Shown here piece after piece: positions 53,802 to 63,342 of a stretch of DNA of 64,000 nt. Position 1 is the first letter of the stretch; the number at the start of each line of letters is the position of its first letter. Origin of the DNA: Pseudomonas sp. FEN (GTDB lineage Bacteria > Pseudomonadota > Gammaproteobacteria > Pseudomonadales > Pseudomonadaceae); NCBI RefSeq assembly GCF_904067045.1, contig NZ_CAJFDC010000036.1, positions 1,462,468-1,526,467 of the forward strand, read 5' to 3'. Both the position numbers and the translations under genes were made by a program. The notes below the pieces were generated by a model. That model had not been told where the DNA came from and did no database searches. It worked only from the letters and a program-made list of their open reading frames with translations.

Positions 53802-55472
53802 TTAGCTATCCAGCGCCTTGTACTTCTCGCGCAGGTGGTTACGGATCCACACGGCCGACAGGTTCAACGTGGCAATCACCAGCACCAGCAACAATGCGGT
53901 GGCATACACCAGCGGACGAGCCGCCTCGACGTTCGGACTCTGGAAGCCGACGTCGTAGATATGAAAGCCCAGGTGCATGATCTTCTGGTCCAGGTGCAGG
54001 TACGGGTAGTTGCCGTCCACCGGCAGCGACGGCGCCAGTTTCACCACGCCCACCAGCATCAGCGGCGCCACTTCACCGGCAGCGCGGGCCACGGCGAGGA
54101 TCATGCCGGTCATCATGGCCGGACTGGCCATCGGCAGGACGATTTTCCACAAGGTCTCGGCCTTGGTCGCCCCCAAGGCCAGCGAACCCTCGCGCACTGT
54201 ACGGGGAATCCGCGCCAGGCCTTCCTCGGTCGCCACGATTACCACCGGTACCGCCAGCAGCGCCAGGGTCAGCGAGGCCCAGAGCAGGCCCGGCGTACCG
54301 AAGGTCGGTGCCGGCAAGGCTTCGGGGAAGAACAGCCGGTCGAGGGAGCCGCCCAGCACGTAGACGAAGAAGCCCAGACCGAATACACCGTAGACGATCG
54401 CCGGAACCCCCGCCAGATTGTTCACCGCGATGCGGATGATCCGGGTCAGCGTGTTCTGCTTGGCGTACTCACGCAGGTAGACCGCCGCCAGCACGCCGAA
54501 CGGGGTCACGATCATCGCCATGATCAGGGTCATCATCACGGTGCCGAAGATTGCCGGGAAGATCCCGCCTTCGGTGTTGGCTTCACGCGGGTCGTCGCTG
54601 AGGAATTCCCAGACCTTGCTGAAATAGAAGCCCAGCTTGGTCAGCTTGCCCATGGCGTTCGGCTGGTAGGCGTGGACCACTTTGCCGATGCTGATTTCCA
54701 GTTCCTTGCCGTTGGCATCGAGGGCCGTCAGGCTGTCGCGGTTGAACTGGGTGTGCAGGTCGCCCAGGCGCGCCTCGACTTCCTGGTAGCGGGCATTGAG
54801 CTCGGCGCGCTCGGCCGCCATGTCGGCTTGCGCGGCGGCGTCGAGCCGGCCTTCCAGCTCCAGCTTGCGACCGTGCAGACGAATCCGCTCAAGGCCGGCG
54901 TTGATCGCACCGATGTCGCTTTTCTCAAGCGTCTTGATCTGCGCCGCCAAAGCGTTCACCCGCTGAACCCGGGCCTGCAACTCGGGCCAGGCGGCTTCGC
55001 CTTCGGCGATCACCTTGCCGCCTTCCTTGACGTTGACCAGGGTGCCGTAGAAGTTACCCCACTCACGACGCTCGATGGTCATCAGTTCGGTCGGGTAGCT
55101 CTGGTCCTGCAACCACTCGCCGACGATCCAGGTGAAATCGTTGCCGTTCAGGTCGCGGTTACCGACCTTGATCAGCTCCCGGGTCATGAACTCAGGGCCC
55201 TCGTCCGGCACCGGCAAGCCGGCCGACTTCAGGCGCGCGCGCGGCACTTCTTCCTTCTGCACCACCTCGCCGACCACGACCTGGTTGGCCTGGCCCGGCA
55301 CGTTGTACTGGGCATGCACCAGGTCGGCCGGCCAGAAGTGGCCAAGGCCGCGCACAGCGATCACGGCCAGCAGGCCGATGGTCATGATGACCGCGATGGA
55401 TACCGCACCACCGCTGATCCAGACGCCGGGGGCGCCGCTCTTGAACCAGCCATTCAGGGAGTTCTGTTTCAC
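53802..55472 (-). CDS. pstA: Phosphate ABC transporter permease PstA
   Basis: 556 residues, the long Pseudomonas form. One membrane helix near the N-terminus, then a ~250-residue largely periplasmic or coiled region rich in charged helices (~90-290), then the BPD-type permease domain (~310-550) with several helices and the EAA-like loop (EGSLALGATKAETLWKIVLP). Forms the channel with PstC. Shorter PstA proteins of enterics lack the inserted region. Confidence 0.95.
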   Translation of the reverse strand: MKQNSLNGWFKSGAPGVWISGGAVSIAVIMTIGLLAVIAVRGLGHFWPADLVHAQYNVPGQANQVVVGEVVQKEEVPRARLKSAGLPVPDEGPEFMTRELIKVGNRDLNGNDFTWIVGEWLQDQSYPTELMTIERREWGNFYGTLVNVKEGGKVIAEGEAAWPELQARVQRVNALAAQIKTLEKSDIGAINAGLERIRLHGRKLELEGRLDAAAQADMAAERAELNARYQEVEARLGDLHTQFNRDSLTALDANGKELEISIGKVVHAYQPNAMGKLTKLGFYFSKVWEFLSDDPREANTEGGIFPAIFGTVMMTLIMAMIVTPFGVLAAVYLREYAKQNTLTRIIRIAVNNLAGVPAIVYGVFGLGFFVYVLGGSLDRLFFPEALPAPTFGTPGLLWASLTLALLAVPVVIVATEEGLARIPRTVREGSLALGATKAETLWKIVLPMASPAMMTGMILAVARAAGEVAPLMLVGVVKLAPSLPVDGNYPYLHLDQKIMHLGFHIYDVGFQSPNVEAARPLVYATALLLVLVIATLNLSAVWIRNHLREKYKALDS

Positions 55473-55487
55473 AGACTTCTACCTTTC

Positions 55488-57773
55488 TTAAAGCGACGAG
55501 TATTTCTTGCGCAGGCGCTGACGAATCAGTTCCGCGAGGGTGTTCATGATGAACGTGAACAGCAGCAGCACCAGCGCCGAGAGGAACAGCACACGGTAGT
55601 GGCTACCCCCGACTTCCGACTCCGGCATCTCCACCGCGACGTTGGCCGCCAGGGTGCGCAGGCCTTCGAACAGGTTCATCTCCATCACCGGGGTGTTGCC
55701 GGTAGCCATCAGCACGATCATGGTCTCGCCGACGGCGCGCCCCATGCCGATCATCAGCGCCGAGAAGATGCCCGGGCTGGCGGTGAGGATCACCACCCGC
55801 GTCATGGTCTGCCAGGGCGTGGCGCCCAGGGCCAGCGAACCCAGGGTCAGGCCGCGTGGCACGCTGAACACGGCGTCTTCGGCGATGGAGTAGATGTTCG
55901 GGATCACCGCGAAGCCCATGGCCAAGCCCACTACCAGGGCGTTGCGCTGGTCGTAGGTGATGCCCAGGTCATGGGAGATCCACATGCGCATGTCGCCGCC
56001 GAAGAACCAGGCTTCCAGGTGCGGGCTCATGAACAGCGAGAGCCAGCCGACGAACAGGATCACCGGAATCAGGATTGCGCTTTCCCAACCGTCCGGCACC
56101 CGCAGGCGCAGCGACTCGGGCAGGCGGCTCCAGGCGAAACCGGCCACCAGGATACCGATCGGCACGAGCATCAGCAGGCTGAAGATCCCCGGCAGGTGCC
56201 CTTCGACATACGGCGCCAGGAACAGGCCGGCGAAGAAACCGAGGATCACCGTCGGCATCGCCTCCATCAACTCGATCACCGGTTTGACCTTGCGGCGCAT
56301 GCCCGGGGCCATGAAGTAGGCGGTATAGATCGCGGCGGCGACGGCCAGCGGCGCGGCCAGCAACATGGCGTAGAACGCGGCCTTCAGGGTCCCGAAGGTC
56401 AGCGGCGACAAGCTCAGTTTGGGTTCGAAGTCGGTGTTGGCGGCGGTCGATTGCCAGACGTACTTGGGTTCGTCGTAGTTCTCGTACCAGACCTTGCTCC
56501 ACAGCGCGCTCCAGGACACTTCCGGGTGCGGGTTGTCGAGGACCAACGGCAGGATCTTGCCACCTTGCTCGACGATCACCCGGTTGGCCCGCGGCGACAG
56601 GCCGAACAGGCCCTGGCCATCGACCACCTGGTTGACCAGCAGGGTCCGGTGCGCGGTGCTGTGGAACACGCCGAGCTTGCCGGAAGCGTCCATGGCGACA
56701 AAGCCCTTGCGACGCTCTTCAGCGGTGATTTCAACGATCGGCGCGGAGCCCATCTGGAAACTGCGGATGGGTTTCAGGCGCAGCTCGCCATCGGGATCAC
56801 GGGCCATGAACCACTGGGCCAGACCGCCACTGGAGTCACCGATGATCAACGAGATACCGCCCACCAGTTGTGTACTGGCGGTCACTTCGGCATCGGCGTT
56901 TTCAAGCAGTTTATAGCGACCGTTCAGGCTCTTGTCGCGCAGACTGAACACGTCGGCCTGGGCGCGCCCGTTGATCACGTACAACCATTGCTGGCGCGGA
57001 TCGATATAGATCGCCTTCACCGGTTCGGTCATCTGCGGCAGCTCGATGCTTCTCTGCTCGCTGGTGACCTCGCCGGTCATCATGTTCTCTTCCTGGGTCA
57101 GCGCCAGCACGTGCAACTGTGCCCCAGTGGAGCCCGCCACGACCAGGGTCGAATCGGCGGTGTTCAGATTCACATGCTCAAGCGCGCGTCCCTGCTCATC
57201 GAGGTTGATCGGCGCTTCGCCGTAAGGGTACTCGAGCGCTGGAGAAATGGTTTTCTTGCCGTCCGGGTAAGTCACTTTATAGGTGTGACGGAACACCAGC
57301 GCCTGGCCATTGGACAGGCCGACAATGACCAGTGGGATGCCCGGCTGGTCCTTGCTGATGGAGGTGACGGTGGTACCGGCCGGAATCGGCAGGTTCACGC
57401 GCGACAGCTCGGTGGCGTCCTGGGCATTGAAGAACAGCACCTGCCCTTTGTCGGAAACCCGCATGCCCACCTGATTCTGTTCTTCCACGGAGATCATCAG
57501 GGGTTTGCCGGCATCCTGCATCCAGGCCGGCGTAATGCTTTTCTCGGCGGTCAGCGAGGCACCCTGGAACAGGGGCAGGACCACATAACCGAGAAAGAAG
57601 AAGATCAGCGTGATCGCCCCGAGGACAGCCAAGCCGCCAATAAATACGTACCACCGGGTCAGGCGATCTTTCAGCGCGCGAATACGGCGCTTGCGTTGCA
57701 GCTCAGGCGTATTGAAGTCAATACGCTTGGGGGGAGAAGTCGTAGTCATGGTGGAATTGGCCAGATCGTTCAT
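55488..57773 (-). CDS. pstC: Phosphate ABC transporter permease PstC
   Basis: About 761 residues from the ATG at 57773. An N-terminal cytoplasmic tail and one helix (~50-72) are followed by a ~370-residue extracytoplasmic domain with beta-propeller-like strands, then the permease helices (~470-755) with the EAA-like loop SLALGATPWQTMTRVVI. This long form is typical of Pseudomonas. A Pho box lies 23 nt upstream of the start. Confidence 0.95.
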   Translation of the reverse strand: MNDLANSTMTTTSPPKRIDFNTPELQRKRRIRALKDRLTRWYVFIGGLAVLGAITLIFFFLGYVVLPLFQGASLTAEKSITPAWMQDAGKPLMISVEEQNQVGMRVSDKGQVLFFNAQDATELSRVNLPIPAGTTVTSISKDQPGIPLVIVGLSNGQALVFRHTYKVTYPDGKKTISPALEYPYGEAPINLDEQGRALEHVNLNTADSTLVVAGSTGAQLHVLALTQEENMMTGEVTSEQRSIELPQMTEPVKAIYIDPRQQWLYVINGRAQADVFSLRDKSLNGRYKLLENADAEVTASTQLVGGISLIIGDSSGGLAQWFMARDPDGELRLKPIRSFQMGSAPIVEITAEERRKGFVAMDASGKLGVFHSTAHRTLLVNQVVDGQGLFGLSPRANRVIVEQGGKILPLVLDNPHPEVSWSALWSKVWYENYDEPKYVWQSTAANTDFEPKLSLSPLTFGTLKAAFYAMLLAAPLAVAAAIYTAYFMAPGMRRKVKPVIELMEAMPTVILGFFAGLFLAPYVEGHLPGIFSLLMLVPIGILVAGFAWSRLPESLRLRVPDGWESAILIPVILFVGWLSLFMSPHLEAWFFGGDMRMWISHDLGITYDQRNALVVGLAMGFAVIPNIYSIAEDAVFSVPRGLTLGSLALGATPWQTMTRVVILTASPGIFSALMIGMGRAVGETMIVLMATGNTPVMEMNLFEGLRTLAANVAVEMPESEVGGSHYRVLFLSALVLLLFTFIMNTLAELIRQRLRKKYSSL

Positions 57774-57795
57774 GCGCACACCCTAGCGATCCTGT

Positions 57796-57813
57796 ATGAC
57801 AGAAAGATGACAA
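57796..57813 (-). promoter_or_regulatory. Pho box upstream of pstC
   Basis: Read on the leftward strand: TTGTCAT, 4 bp (CTTT), CTGTCAT. Two near-consensus half-sites at 11-bp periodicity. It suggests a PhoB-driven internal promoter for pstCAB-phoU in addition to the one before pstS. Confidence 0.85.
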
Positions 57814-57911
57814 TGCAGTGACGCACTGAAGCCGCCGCCCAGCAGGGCTGGCAGCGGTTTCGGAATATGGGGCGCGGCCGATGGAGATCAAGCCGCGCCT
57901 TGGTGGTGCTA

Positions 57912-57929
57912 CCGGGGCTGGCGCCCCGG
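57912..57929. terminator. Hairpin after pstS
   Basis: Arms ccggggc and gccccgg, 4 nt apart, just past the pstS stop on the leftward strand. No T-tract; more likely a partial terminator or mRNA-stabilising hairpin giving pstS excess over pstCAB. Confidence 0.55.
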
Positions 57930-57937
57930 CTCAAGGC

Positions 57938-58927
57938 TTACTTCTTGCCTTCGCTCAGACCCAGGTCAGCCAGTGCCTTGGAGGCAACCTTGGCTGGCAG
58001 TGGGATGTAGCCGTCCTTCACAACCACTTCCTGACCCTGCTTGGACAGGACCAGTTTCACGAACTCGGCTTCCAGCGGAGCCAGAGGCTTGCCCGGGGCC
58101 TTGTTGACATACACGTAGAGGAAACGCGACAGCGGGTATTTGCCGTTCAGTGCGTTTTCTTCACTGTCTTCGATGAAGTCAGTGCTGCCTTTCTTCGACA
58201 GGGCAACGGTTTTCACGCTGGCGGTCTTGTAGCCGATACCCGAGTAGCCGATACCGTTCAGCGAGGAGCTGATGGACTGCACAACGGAAGCCGAACCTGG
58301 CTGTTCGTTCACGTTAGGCTTGTAGTCGCCTTTGCACAGGGCTTCTTCCTTGAAGTAGCCGTAGGTGCCGGAGACCGAGTTGCGACCGAACAGTTGAACC
58401 GGCTTGTTGGCCAGGTCGCCGGTCACGCCCAGGTCGGCCCAGGTCTTGACGTCGGCTTTGGCGCCACACAGACGAGTCGAGGAGAAGATCGCGTCGACTT
58501 GCTCCATGGTCAGGTGCTTGATCGGGTTGTCCTTGTGCACGAACACGGCCAAGGCATCCACGGCGACCGGGATAGCGGTCGGCTTGTAGCCGTACTTCTG
58601 CTCGAAGGCAGCCAGCTCGGTGTCCTTCATCTTGCGGCTCATCGGGCCCAGGTTCGAAGTGCCTTCAGTCAGGGCGGGCGGCGCGGTAGCGGAACCGGCG
58701 GCCTGAATCTGAATGTTCACGTTCGGGTATTCTTTCTTGTAGTTCTCAGCCCACAAGGTCATGAGGTTAGCCAGGGTGTCGGAACCAACGCTGGACAGGT
58801 TGCCCGATACACCCGTGACTTTTGTATAAGACGGAATGGACGGGTCCACACCAGCGGCGACCGCGTGGGCAGTTGCAACGCCAGCAGCGACAAAAGTCAT
58901 TGCCGCCATCAAACGCTTCAGTTTCAT
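57938..58927 (-). CDS. pstS: Phosphate-binding periplasmic protein PstS
   Basis: 329 residues with a signal peptide (~1-24). Binds phosphate and delivers it to PstCA. Family features: GVSGNLSSVGSDTLANLM, TAPPALTEGTSNLGPMSRKM and the FGRNSVSGTYGYFKEEALC segment that carries phosphate ligands. First gene of the leftward pst set, with overlapping Pho boxes upstream. Confidence 0.97.
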   Translation of the reverse strand: MKLKRLMAAMTFVAAGVATAHAVAAGVDPSIPSYTKVTGVSGNLSSVGSDTLANLMTLWAENYKKEYPNVNIQIQAAGSATAPPALTEGTSNLGPMSRKMKDTELAAFEQKYGYKPTAIPVAVDALAVFVHKDNPIKHLTMEQVDAIFSSTRLCGAKADVKTWADLGVTGDLANKPVQLFGRNSVSGTYGYFKEEALCKGDYKPNVNEQPGSASVVQSISSSLNGIGYSGIGYKTASVKTVALSKKGSTDFIEDSEENALNGKYPLSRFLYVYVNKAPGKPLAPLEAEFVKLVLSKQGQEVVVKDGYIPLPAKVASKALADLGLSEGKK

Positions 58928-58994
58928 GCCTTGCTCCTAGCAGATAGGGATTGTTAGATCGGGCCCAAGTATCTGTAGGCCGCATGAACACTCT

Positions 58995-59023
58995 ATGACT
59001 GGTATGTGACAGTTAGATGAAAG
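58995..59023 (-). promoter_or_regulatory. Tandem overlapping Pho boxes upstream of pstS
   Basis: Read on the leftward strand there are three half-sites CTTTCAT, CTGTCAC and CAGTCAT, each pair separated by exactly 4 bp. This is one and a half Pho boxes, ending 68 nt before the pstS start, so several PhoB dimers may bind side by side and give strong induction. Confidence 0.85.
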
Positions 59024-59182
59024 GCCAGCATTCGGAAGAACGCCAGCCTTGATCGGATAAACGGACAAAAACCCAGAATCTACGGGGGCTACAGCCCCCC
59101 CTGCGGGATACCGGGCAGGTCGCCCCTGAAACAATTTGAAACCCTCTTCCTCCAGATGGGTGCTAGCGTCAACCGCCGCGGC

Positions 59183-60472
59183 TCAACGCCCCTTCACCCA
59201 CAGATACCCCCCTACCAGCACCCCGATACCGCAAATGATCGCCACATAATAAGCAGGGCCCATCGGGCTATCCTTGAGCAGCAGGGTGACCACCATCGGG
59301 GTCAGGCCACCGAAAATCGCGTAGGCCAGGTTGTAGGAAAACGACAGGCCGCTGAAACGCACCACCGCCGGAAACGCCTTGACCATCACATACGGCACCG
59401 CGCCGATGGTGCCGACGAACAGGCCACTCAAGGCATACAGCGGGAACAGCCAGTCGGGGTGAGTCGGCAAGCTGCCATAGAAGCTCCAGAAGGTCGCCAT
59501 CAGCGCCAGACTGCCGAACACGAACACCCGTCCGGCCCCGAAACGGTCGGCCAGCGCACCGGAGAGGATGCAACCCAAAGTCAGGCACACCGTCGCCAGG
59601 CTGTTGGCCTTCAGCGACACGGTAGGGGAAAAGTGAAAGACCGTCTGCAGCACGGTCGGGGTCATCAGGATCACCACCACCACAGCGGCGGACAACAGCC
59701 AGGTCAGCAGCATCGAGACCAGCACCGCACCGCGATGATCACGCAGTACCGCGCCCAGGGGGATGCCGTCAGACAGTGCCTTGCGCAGCTGCAACTCGGC
59801 GAATACCGGGGTTTCGTGCAGCCAACGGCGCAGGTACACCGAAAACAGGCCGAACACGCCACCGAGCAGGAACGGAATTCGCCAGGCGTAATCGGCCACT
59901 TCCAGCGGTGTATAAAGGCTGTTGACCAGAGTCGCCACCAGCGAGCCGAGCAGGATGCCGGCGGTCAGACCCGAGGTCAGGGTGCCGCAGGCAAAGCCGA
60001 TCTTGCGTTCCGGCACGTGTTCGGCGACGAACACCCAGGCACCCGGCACCTCGCCACCGATGGCCGCGCCCTGGATCACCCGCATCAGCAACAGCAGAAT
60101 CGGCGCCCAGATGCCAATCTGCGCATAGGTCGGCAACAGGCCCATGATCAGGGTCGGCACCGCCATCAAGAAAATACTCAGGGTGAACATCTTCTTGCGC
60201 CCCAGCAGATCGCCGAAGTGGGCCATCACGATGCCACCCAGCGGTCGCGCCAGGTAGCCGGCGGCGAAAATCCCGAACGTCTGCATCAGGCGCAACCACT
60301 CCGGCATGTCCGCCGGGAAAAACAGCTTGCCGACCACTGCGGCAAAAAACACGAAAATGATAAAGTCGTAGAACTCCAGCGCGCCGCCCAGGGCAGACAG
60401 CGATAAAGTCTTGTAGTCGTTGCGGGTCAGCGGGCGCGAAGGTTGCGCGATATGGGTGGACGCGGTGGTCAT
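59183..60472 (-). CDS. MFS transporter, metabolite:H+ symporter type
   Basis: 429 residues with about twelve hydrophobic helices. The MFS cytoplasmic loop motif is HFGDLLGRKKMF between helices 2 and 3, and an early acidic pair in GALEFYDFIIF is typical of the ProP/ShiA/KgtP (MHS) branch. Substrate not predictable: related proteins take up dicarboxylates, betaine or shikimate. It follows the pst genes as in P. aeruginosa. Confidence 0.9.
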   Translation of the reverse strand: MTTASTHIAQPSRPLTRNDYKTLSLSALGGALEFYDFIIFVFFAAVVGKLFFPADMPEWLRLMQTFGIFAAGYLARPLGGIVMAHFGDLLGRKKMFTLSIFLMAVPTLIMGLLPTYAQIGIWAPILLLLMRVIQGAAIGGEVPGAWVFVAEHVPERKIGFACGTLTSGLTAGILLGSLVATLVNSLYTPLEVADYAWRIPFLLGGVFGLFSVYLRRWLHETPVFAELQLRKALSDGIPLGAVLRDHRGAVLVSMLLTWLLSAAVVVVILMTPTVLQTVFHFSPTVSLKANSLATVCLTLGCILSGALADRFGAGRVFVFGSLALMATFWSFYGSLPTHPDWLFPLYALSGLFVGTIGAVPYVMVKAFPAVVRFSGLSFSYNLAYAIFGGLTPMVVTLLLKDSPMGPAYYVAIICGIGVLVGGYLWVKGR

Positions 60473-60845
60473 GGGCTTCTCTTATTGGGCACGTCTATGA
60501 GTCAAGCAAGGCTCGATTCAGGCTGGAGGCAGGTCTGGCACGATAGCAAATTGTTTGTAAAAGCACATGGATCGGCGTATTCGTCGGCAAAAATGAGAAC
60601 CGGGAGGTCGTCTCGCGGTCTATCGACCGATATACTCGTGCCCTGCGTCGGGTAGAACCCGCAGGCTAGAGGGGTATTGTGCGAAAACGCCGTTGGGGCC
60701 GAACCAGCCGCTTTCGCAGAGTTTCCCTTAGTGCGGCTTACGAGAAACGTAACGAACGTAGTATGTTCGGGCTGAATCGTTTTTCTTGAAGACGGCTATT
60801 CACCTGCAATACCAACGTAGCGTTACGGGTCAGAGGCACCCCGGC
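60473..60845. promoter_or_regulatory. Intergenic region between MFS and thioesterase genes
   Basis: 373 nt separating divergent genes; promoters for both should lie here but none is clear enough to assign. It holds a possible 36-codon Arg-rich open reading frame (60679-60789), listed separately. Confidence 0.4.
60679..60789 (+). CDS. Possible Arg-rich 36-residue small protein
   Basis: A GTG at 60679 with gagggg just upstream opens a 36-codon frame ending in TGA at 60787-60789. The product begins MRKRRWGRTSRFRR and has about a dozen Arg or Lys residues. It may be a real small basic protein or a chance frame in the thioesterase leader. Confidence 0.3.
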   Translation: MRKRRWGRTSRFRRVSLSAAYEKRNERSMFGLNRFS

Positions 60846-61244
60846 ATGATCGAACTCGAACAAGAAGACCCTATCCCGCAAGGCGATCTCGCCCTGCAAA
60901 TCACCGCCCTCCCGCGCGAAGCCAACGGTTTCGGCGATATTTATGGTGGCTGGCTGGTCAGCCAGATGGATCTGGCCGGCACCGCCATGGCCAGCAAGGT
61001 CGCCGGCGGCCGGGTGGCCACGGTGTCCATCGACCGCATGGCATTCCTGGTCCCGGTCGCCGTCGGCGCGCAATTGTCCTTTTATACCCATACCGAGGAA
61101 ATCGGCCGCAGCTCGATGCGGATGATGGTCGAGGTGTGGAGCGACGACCCGCTGACCAGCGAATGGCGCAAGGTCACCGAAGCGGCCTTCGTGTTCGTGG
61201 CCATCGACGGCAGCGGTCGAACCCGCTCCGTGCCACGGCGCTAA
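60846..61244 (+). CDS. Acyl-CoA thioesterase, hotdog fold (YciA-like)
   Basis: 132 residues from the ATG at 60846, which matches the normal YciA N-terminus; an upstream in-frame codon at 60786 would add 20 atypical residues. Hotdog-fold features are GDIYGGWLVSQMDLAG (catalytic Asp in the conserved helix) and VSIDRMAFLVPVAVGAQL. Hydrolyses acyl-CoA thioesters in the cytoplasm; chain-length preference unknown. Confidence 0.93.
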   Translation: MIELEQEDPIPQGDLALQITALPREANGFGDIYGGWLVSQMDLAGTAMASKVAGGRVATVSIDRMAFLVPVAVGAQLSFYTHTEEIGRSSMRMMVEVWSDDPLTSEWRKVTEAAFVFVAIDGSGRTRSVPRR

Positions 61245-61292
61245 CCCGGCCGCCCGGCGGCCCGTTGCAACTCCCTGCCTTGCGAGAACACC

Positions 61293-62195
61293 ATGACCAC
61301 GCCCCATGTTGAAACGGTAAAACTGGACGAGCTGAACGGCTGGCGCATCCGCCACGGCCAAGCCGAATTGCTGGTGGCGCAACAAGGCGCGCAGATCCTC
61401 AGCTACCAATTGACCGGGCAACCGCCGCTGATCTGGCTCAACAACGAGGCGCTGTTCAAGCAAGGCACGGGCATTCGCGCTGGCGTACCGGTGTGTTGGC
61501 CGTGGTTTGGCAACTTTTCGCGCAACCCGGACAGCGTGCAGGCCATGCGCCAAGCCAGTGACGCCCCCACGGCCCATGGCCTGGTACGGACGATGAACTG
61601 GTCGTTGCAAGGCATCGAGGCCGACGGCGACAGCGTGAACGTGACGTTCAGCCTGCCGCTGCCCGAAGGTGGCCTGCCGGGCTGGCCGCACAAGGTCGGC
61701 CTGACCTTGCGCATTCGCCTGGGCGAGACCTTGCACATCGAACTCACCAGCCAGAACCAGGACGACCATCCGGTCAGCCTCAGCCAGGCGCTGCATACCT
61801 ACTTCGCTGTCAGCGATGTGCGCAATGTGCACGTCGAGGGCGTGGATGGCCTGGCCTACATCGACACGGCGGATGGCTGGAAGCAGGTCCGCCAGCAAGG
61901 CGAACTGCGCTTCGCCGGTGAAACCGACCGTATCTACCAGAATGCGCCCGCGCGGCTGAGCATTGTCGACCCGACCTGGGAGCGGCGTATCGAGCTGAAC
62001 ACCCAGGGCTCACGTTCGGCGGTGATCTGGAACCCGTGGATCGACCGGGCCAGTCAACTCGCCGACATGGCCGACGATGGCTGGCAGAAGATGCTGTGCA
62101 TCGAGACCGCGAACGTGATGGATGATGTGGTGACGCTTGCACCGGGAGCTAGTCATACGCTGGGTGTGACTATCGGCAGTCAGCGCCTGGTGTAA
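61293..62195 (+). CDS. D-hexose-6-phosphate mutarotase (YeaD family)
   Basis: 300 residues of the aldose-1-epimerase fold, YeaD branch. Family blocks: LLVAQQGAQILSYQ, GIRAGVPVCWPWFG, APTAHGLVRTMNW (His of the active site), QALHTYF and the C-terminal CIETANVMDDVV with the catalytic Glu. Interconverts alpha and beta glucose-6-phosphate. It follows the thioesterase by 48 nt. Confidence 0.94.
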   Translation: MTTPHVETVKLDELNGWRIRHGQAELLVAQQGAQILSYQLTGQPPLIWLNNEALFKQGTGIRAGVPVCWPWFGNFSRNPDSVQAMRQASDAPTAHGLVRTMNWSLQGIEADGDSVNVTFSLPLPEGGLPGWPHKVGLTLRIRLGETLHIELTSQNQDDHPVSLSQALHTYFAVSDVRNVHVEGVDGLAYIDTADGWKQVRQQGELRFAGETDRIYQNAPARLSIVDPTWERRIELNTQGSRSAVIWNPWIDRASQLADMADDGWQKMLCIETANVMDDVVTLAPGASHTLGVTIGSQRLV

Positions 62196-62198
62196 TAC

Positions 62199-62349
62199 CT
62201 TGTGGCGAGGGGCTTGTCGGAACGCCGCATCGCCCCGTTGGGGCGCGAAGCGCCCCTAAAATCAGCGGCTTCATTGTGTCAGGCAGAACGCAGTCACAGG
62301 CTTTGGGGCTGCTTCGCAGCCCAGCGCGGGCAAGCCCGCTCGCCACAAG
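62199..62349. repeat. REPIN-like inverted repeat after the mutarotase gene
   Basis: Left arm ttgtggcgaggggcttgtcg and right arm gcaagcccgctcgccacaag, with an inner gcgcccc-type stem-loop (cgttggggcgcgaagcgccc). It shares its left arm and core with the element at 22729-22880. Confidence 0.85.
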
Positions 62350-62374
62350 ACCGTGCTCGGCTTCAAATGCCGTC

Positions 62375-62911
62375 TTACAGATCCGACTCCTTCACCACCC
62401 TGACCTTCCCCGCATCCAGCGCATACGCCGCGTCGGCCAGGTCATTGCTGACCTTCTCGATCTTCAGCGTGCCGGTGACCCACAGCGGCGTATAGATATC
62501 GTCCAGCTTCAGGCCCTTGGGATAGCGCACCAGCACCAGTTGATTGGGCGGCGGTGGCGGCACGTGGATGCAGGCGCCCGGGTACGGCACCAGGAAAAAA
62601 CAGCGTGCTGCGCCCCTTGGCATCGGTTTCCAGCGGTACCGGATAACCACCGATGCGGATCTCCTTGCCATCCATGGCCGGCACGGTCTTGGTTGAATAC
62701 ATCACCGCCGGCAGGCCCTTGCTCTGTTTCAAGCCACCCTTGGCGGTAAACGTACCGTTGCTCTCGGGCGAGTTGTGGTAATTTCCGGCATTTGCTCAAG
62801 GGCTTTCTGGTCCGACTTGGGCATGAGCTCCAGCCAGTCGGTTTCCGGCAGTTCACCAGCATGGGCCAAGCCACTACCCAGAAAAAGAAGTGTCAAAAGA
62901 AGACGGCGCAT
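62375..62911 (-). pseudogene. DUF3299 family protein, two apparent frameshifts
   Basis: The intact product would be ~178 residues with a signal peptide (MRRLLLTLLFLGSGLAHAGE), the KGLPAVMYSTKTVPAMDGKE segment and the DUF3299 core FLVPYPGACIHVPPPPPNQL. The frame breaks twice: one G seems missing at ~62777 (gtgg where gtggg restores the frame) and one A extra in the A6 run at 62595-62600. Both are homopolymer changes, so sequencing error is the likely cause. Family function unknown; secreted, perhaps linked to metal or thiol biology in relatives. Confidence 0.8.
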
Positions 62912-62992
62912 GGGGAGACTCGAAGACACAAGGAAATGTTACGCATTCTAGCCCTCTACGCCATTGCGGCGCAGAGGGTTTGCTCGTCTGGA

Positions 62993-63237
62993 TCAGCTCT
63001 TTCTGATCAGGTTGTAGACCACCAGAAGGATAATCGCGCCAACGACCGCACCGATAAAACCCGCGCCTTGCCCGGCGTGATAGATCCCCAGCGCCTGGCC
63101 GCCGTAGGTTGCCGCCAGCGAACCACCGATGCCCAGCAGGATGGTCATGATCCAGCCCATGCTGTCATCGCCGGGCTTGAGGAAACGCGCTACCAAACGA
63201 CGATAAGGCCGATAAAAATTGTTCCGATAATGTGCAT
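62993..63237 (-). pseudogene. GlsB/YeaQ/YmgE-type membrane protein, one apparent frameshift
   Basis: The intact product would be ~81 residues with three hydrophobic segments: MHIIGTIFIGLIVG, then WIMTILLGIGGSLAATYGGQ, then GFIGAVVGAIILLVVYNLIR. The ATG is at 63237. One base appears missing near 63197-63199, separating the first helix from the rest; without the correction only an internal start at 63196 remains. The family is associated with stress and biofilm but has no fixed biochemical role. Confidence 0.78.
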
Positions 63238-63342
63238 CGCATTTCCCTCAGGTGAGTTTGCACAGCCAAAGCCTGGTCAACCCTTTGGCATCCTGCTATC
63301 AGAGGCTGGCGGAGCCGTAGGTTCCCGCCAGCACTGACATCT

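Noticed and set aside
53796..57821. A 1341-codon rightward open frame antisense to pstA and pstC
   Set aside because: It mirrors the codon pattern of the real leftward genes in GC-rich DNA, its product is full of His, Gln and Arg with no domain, and pstA/pstC are unmistakable.
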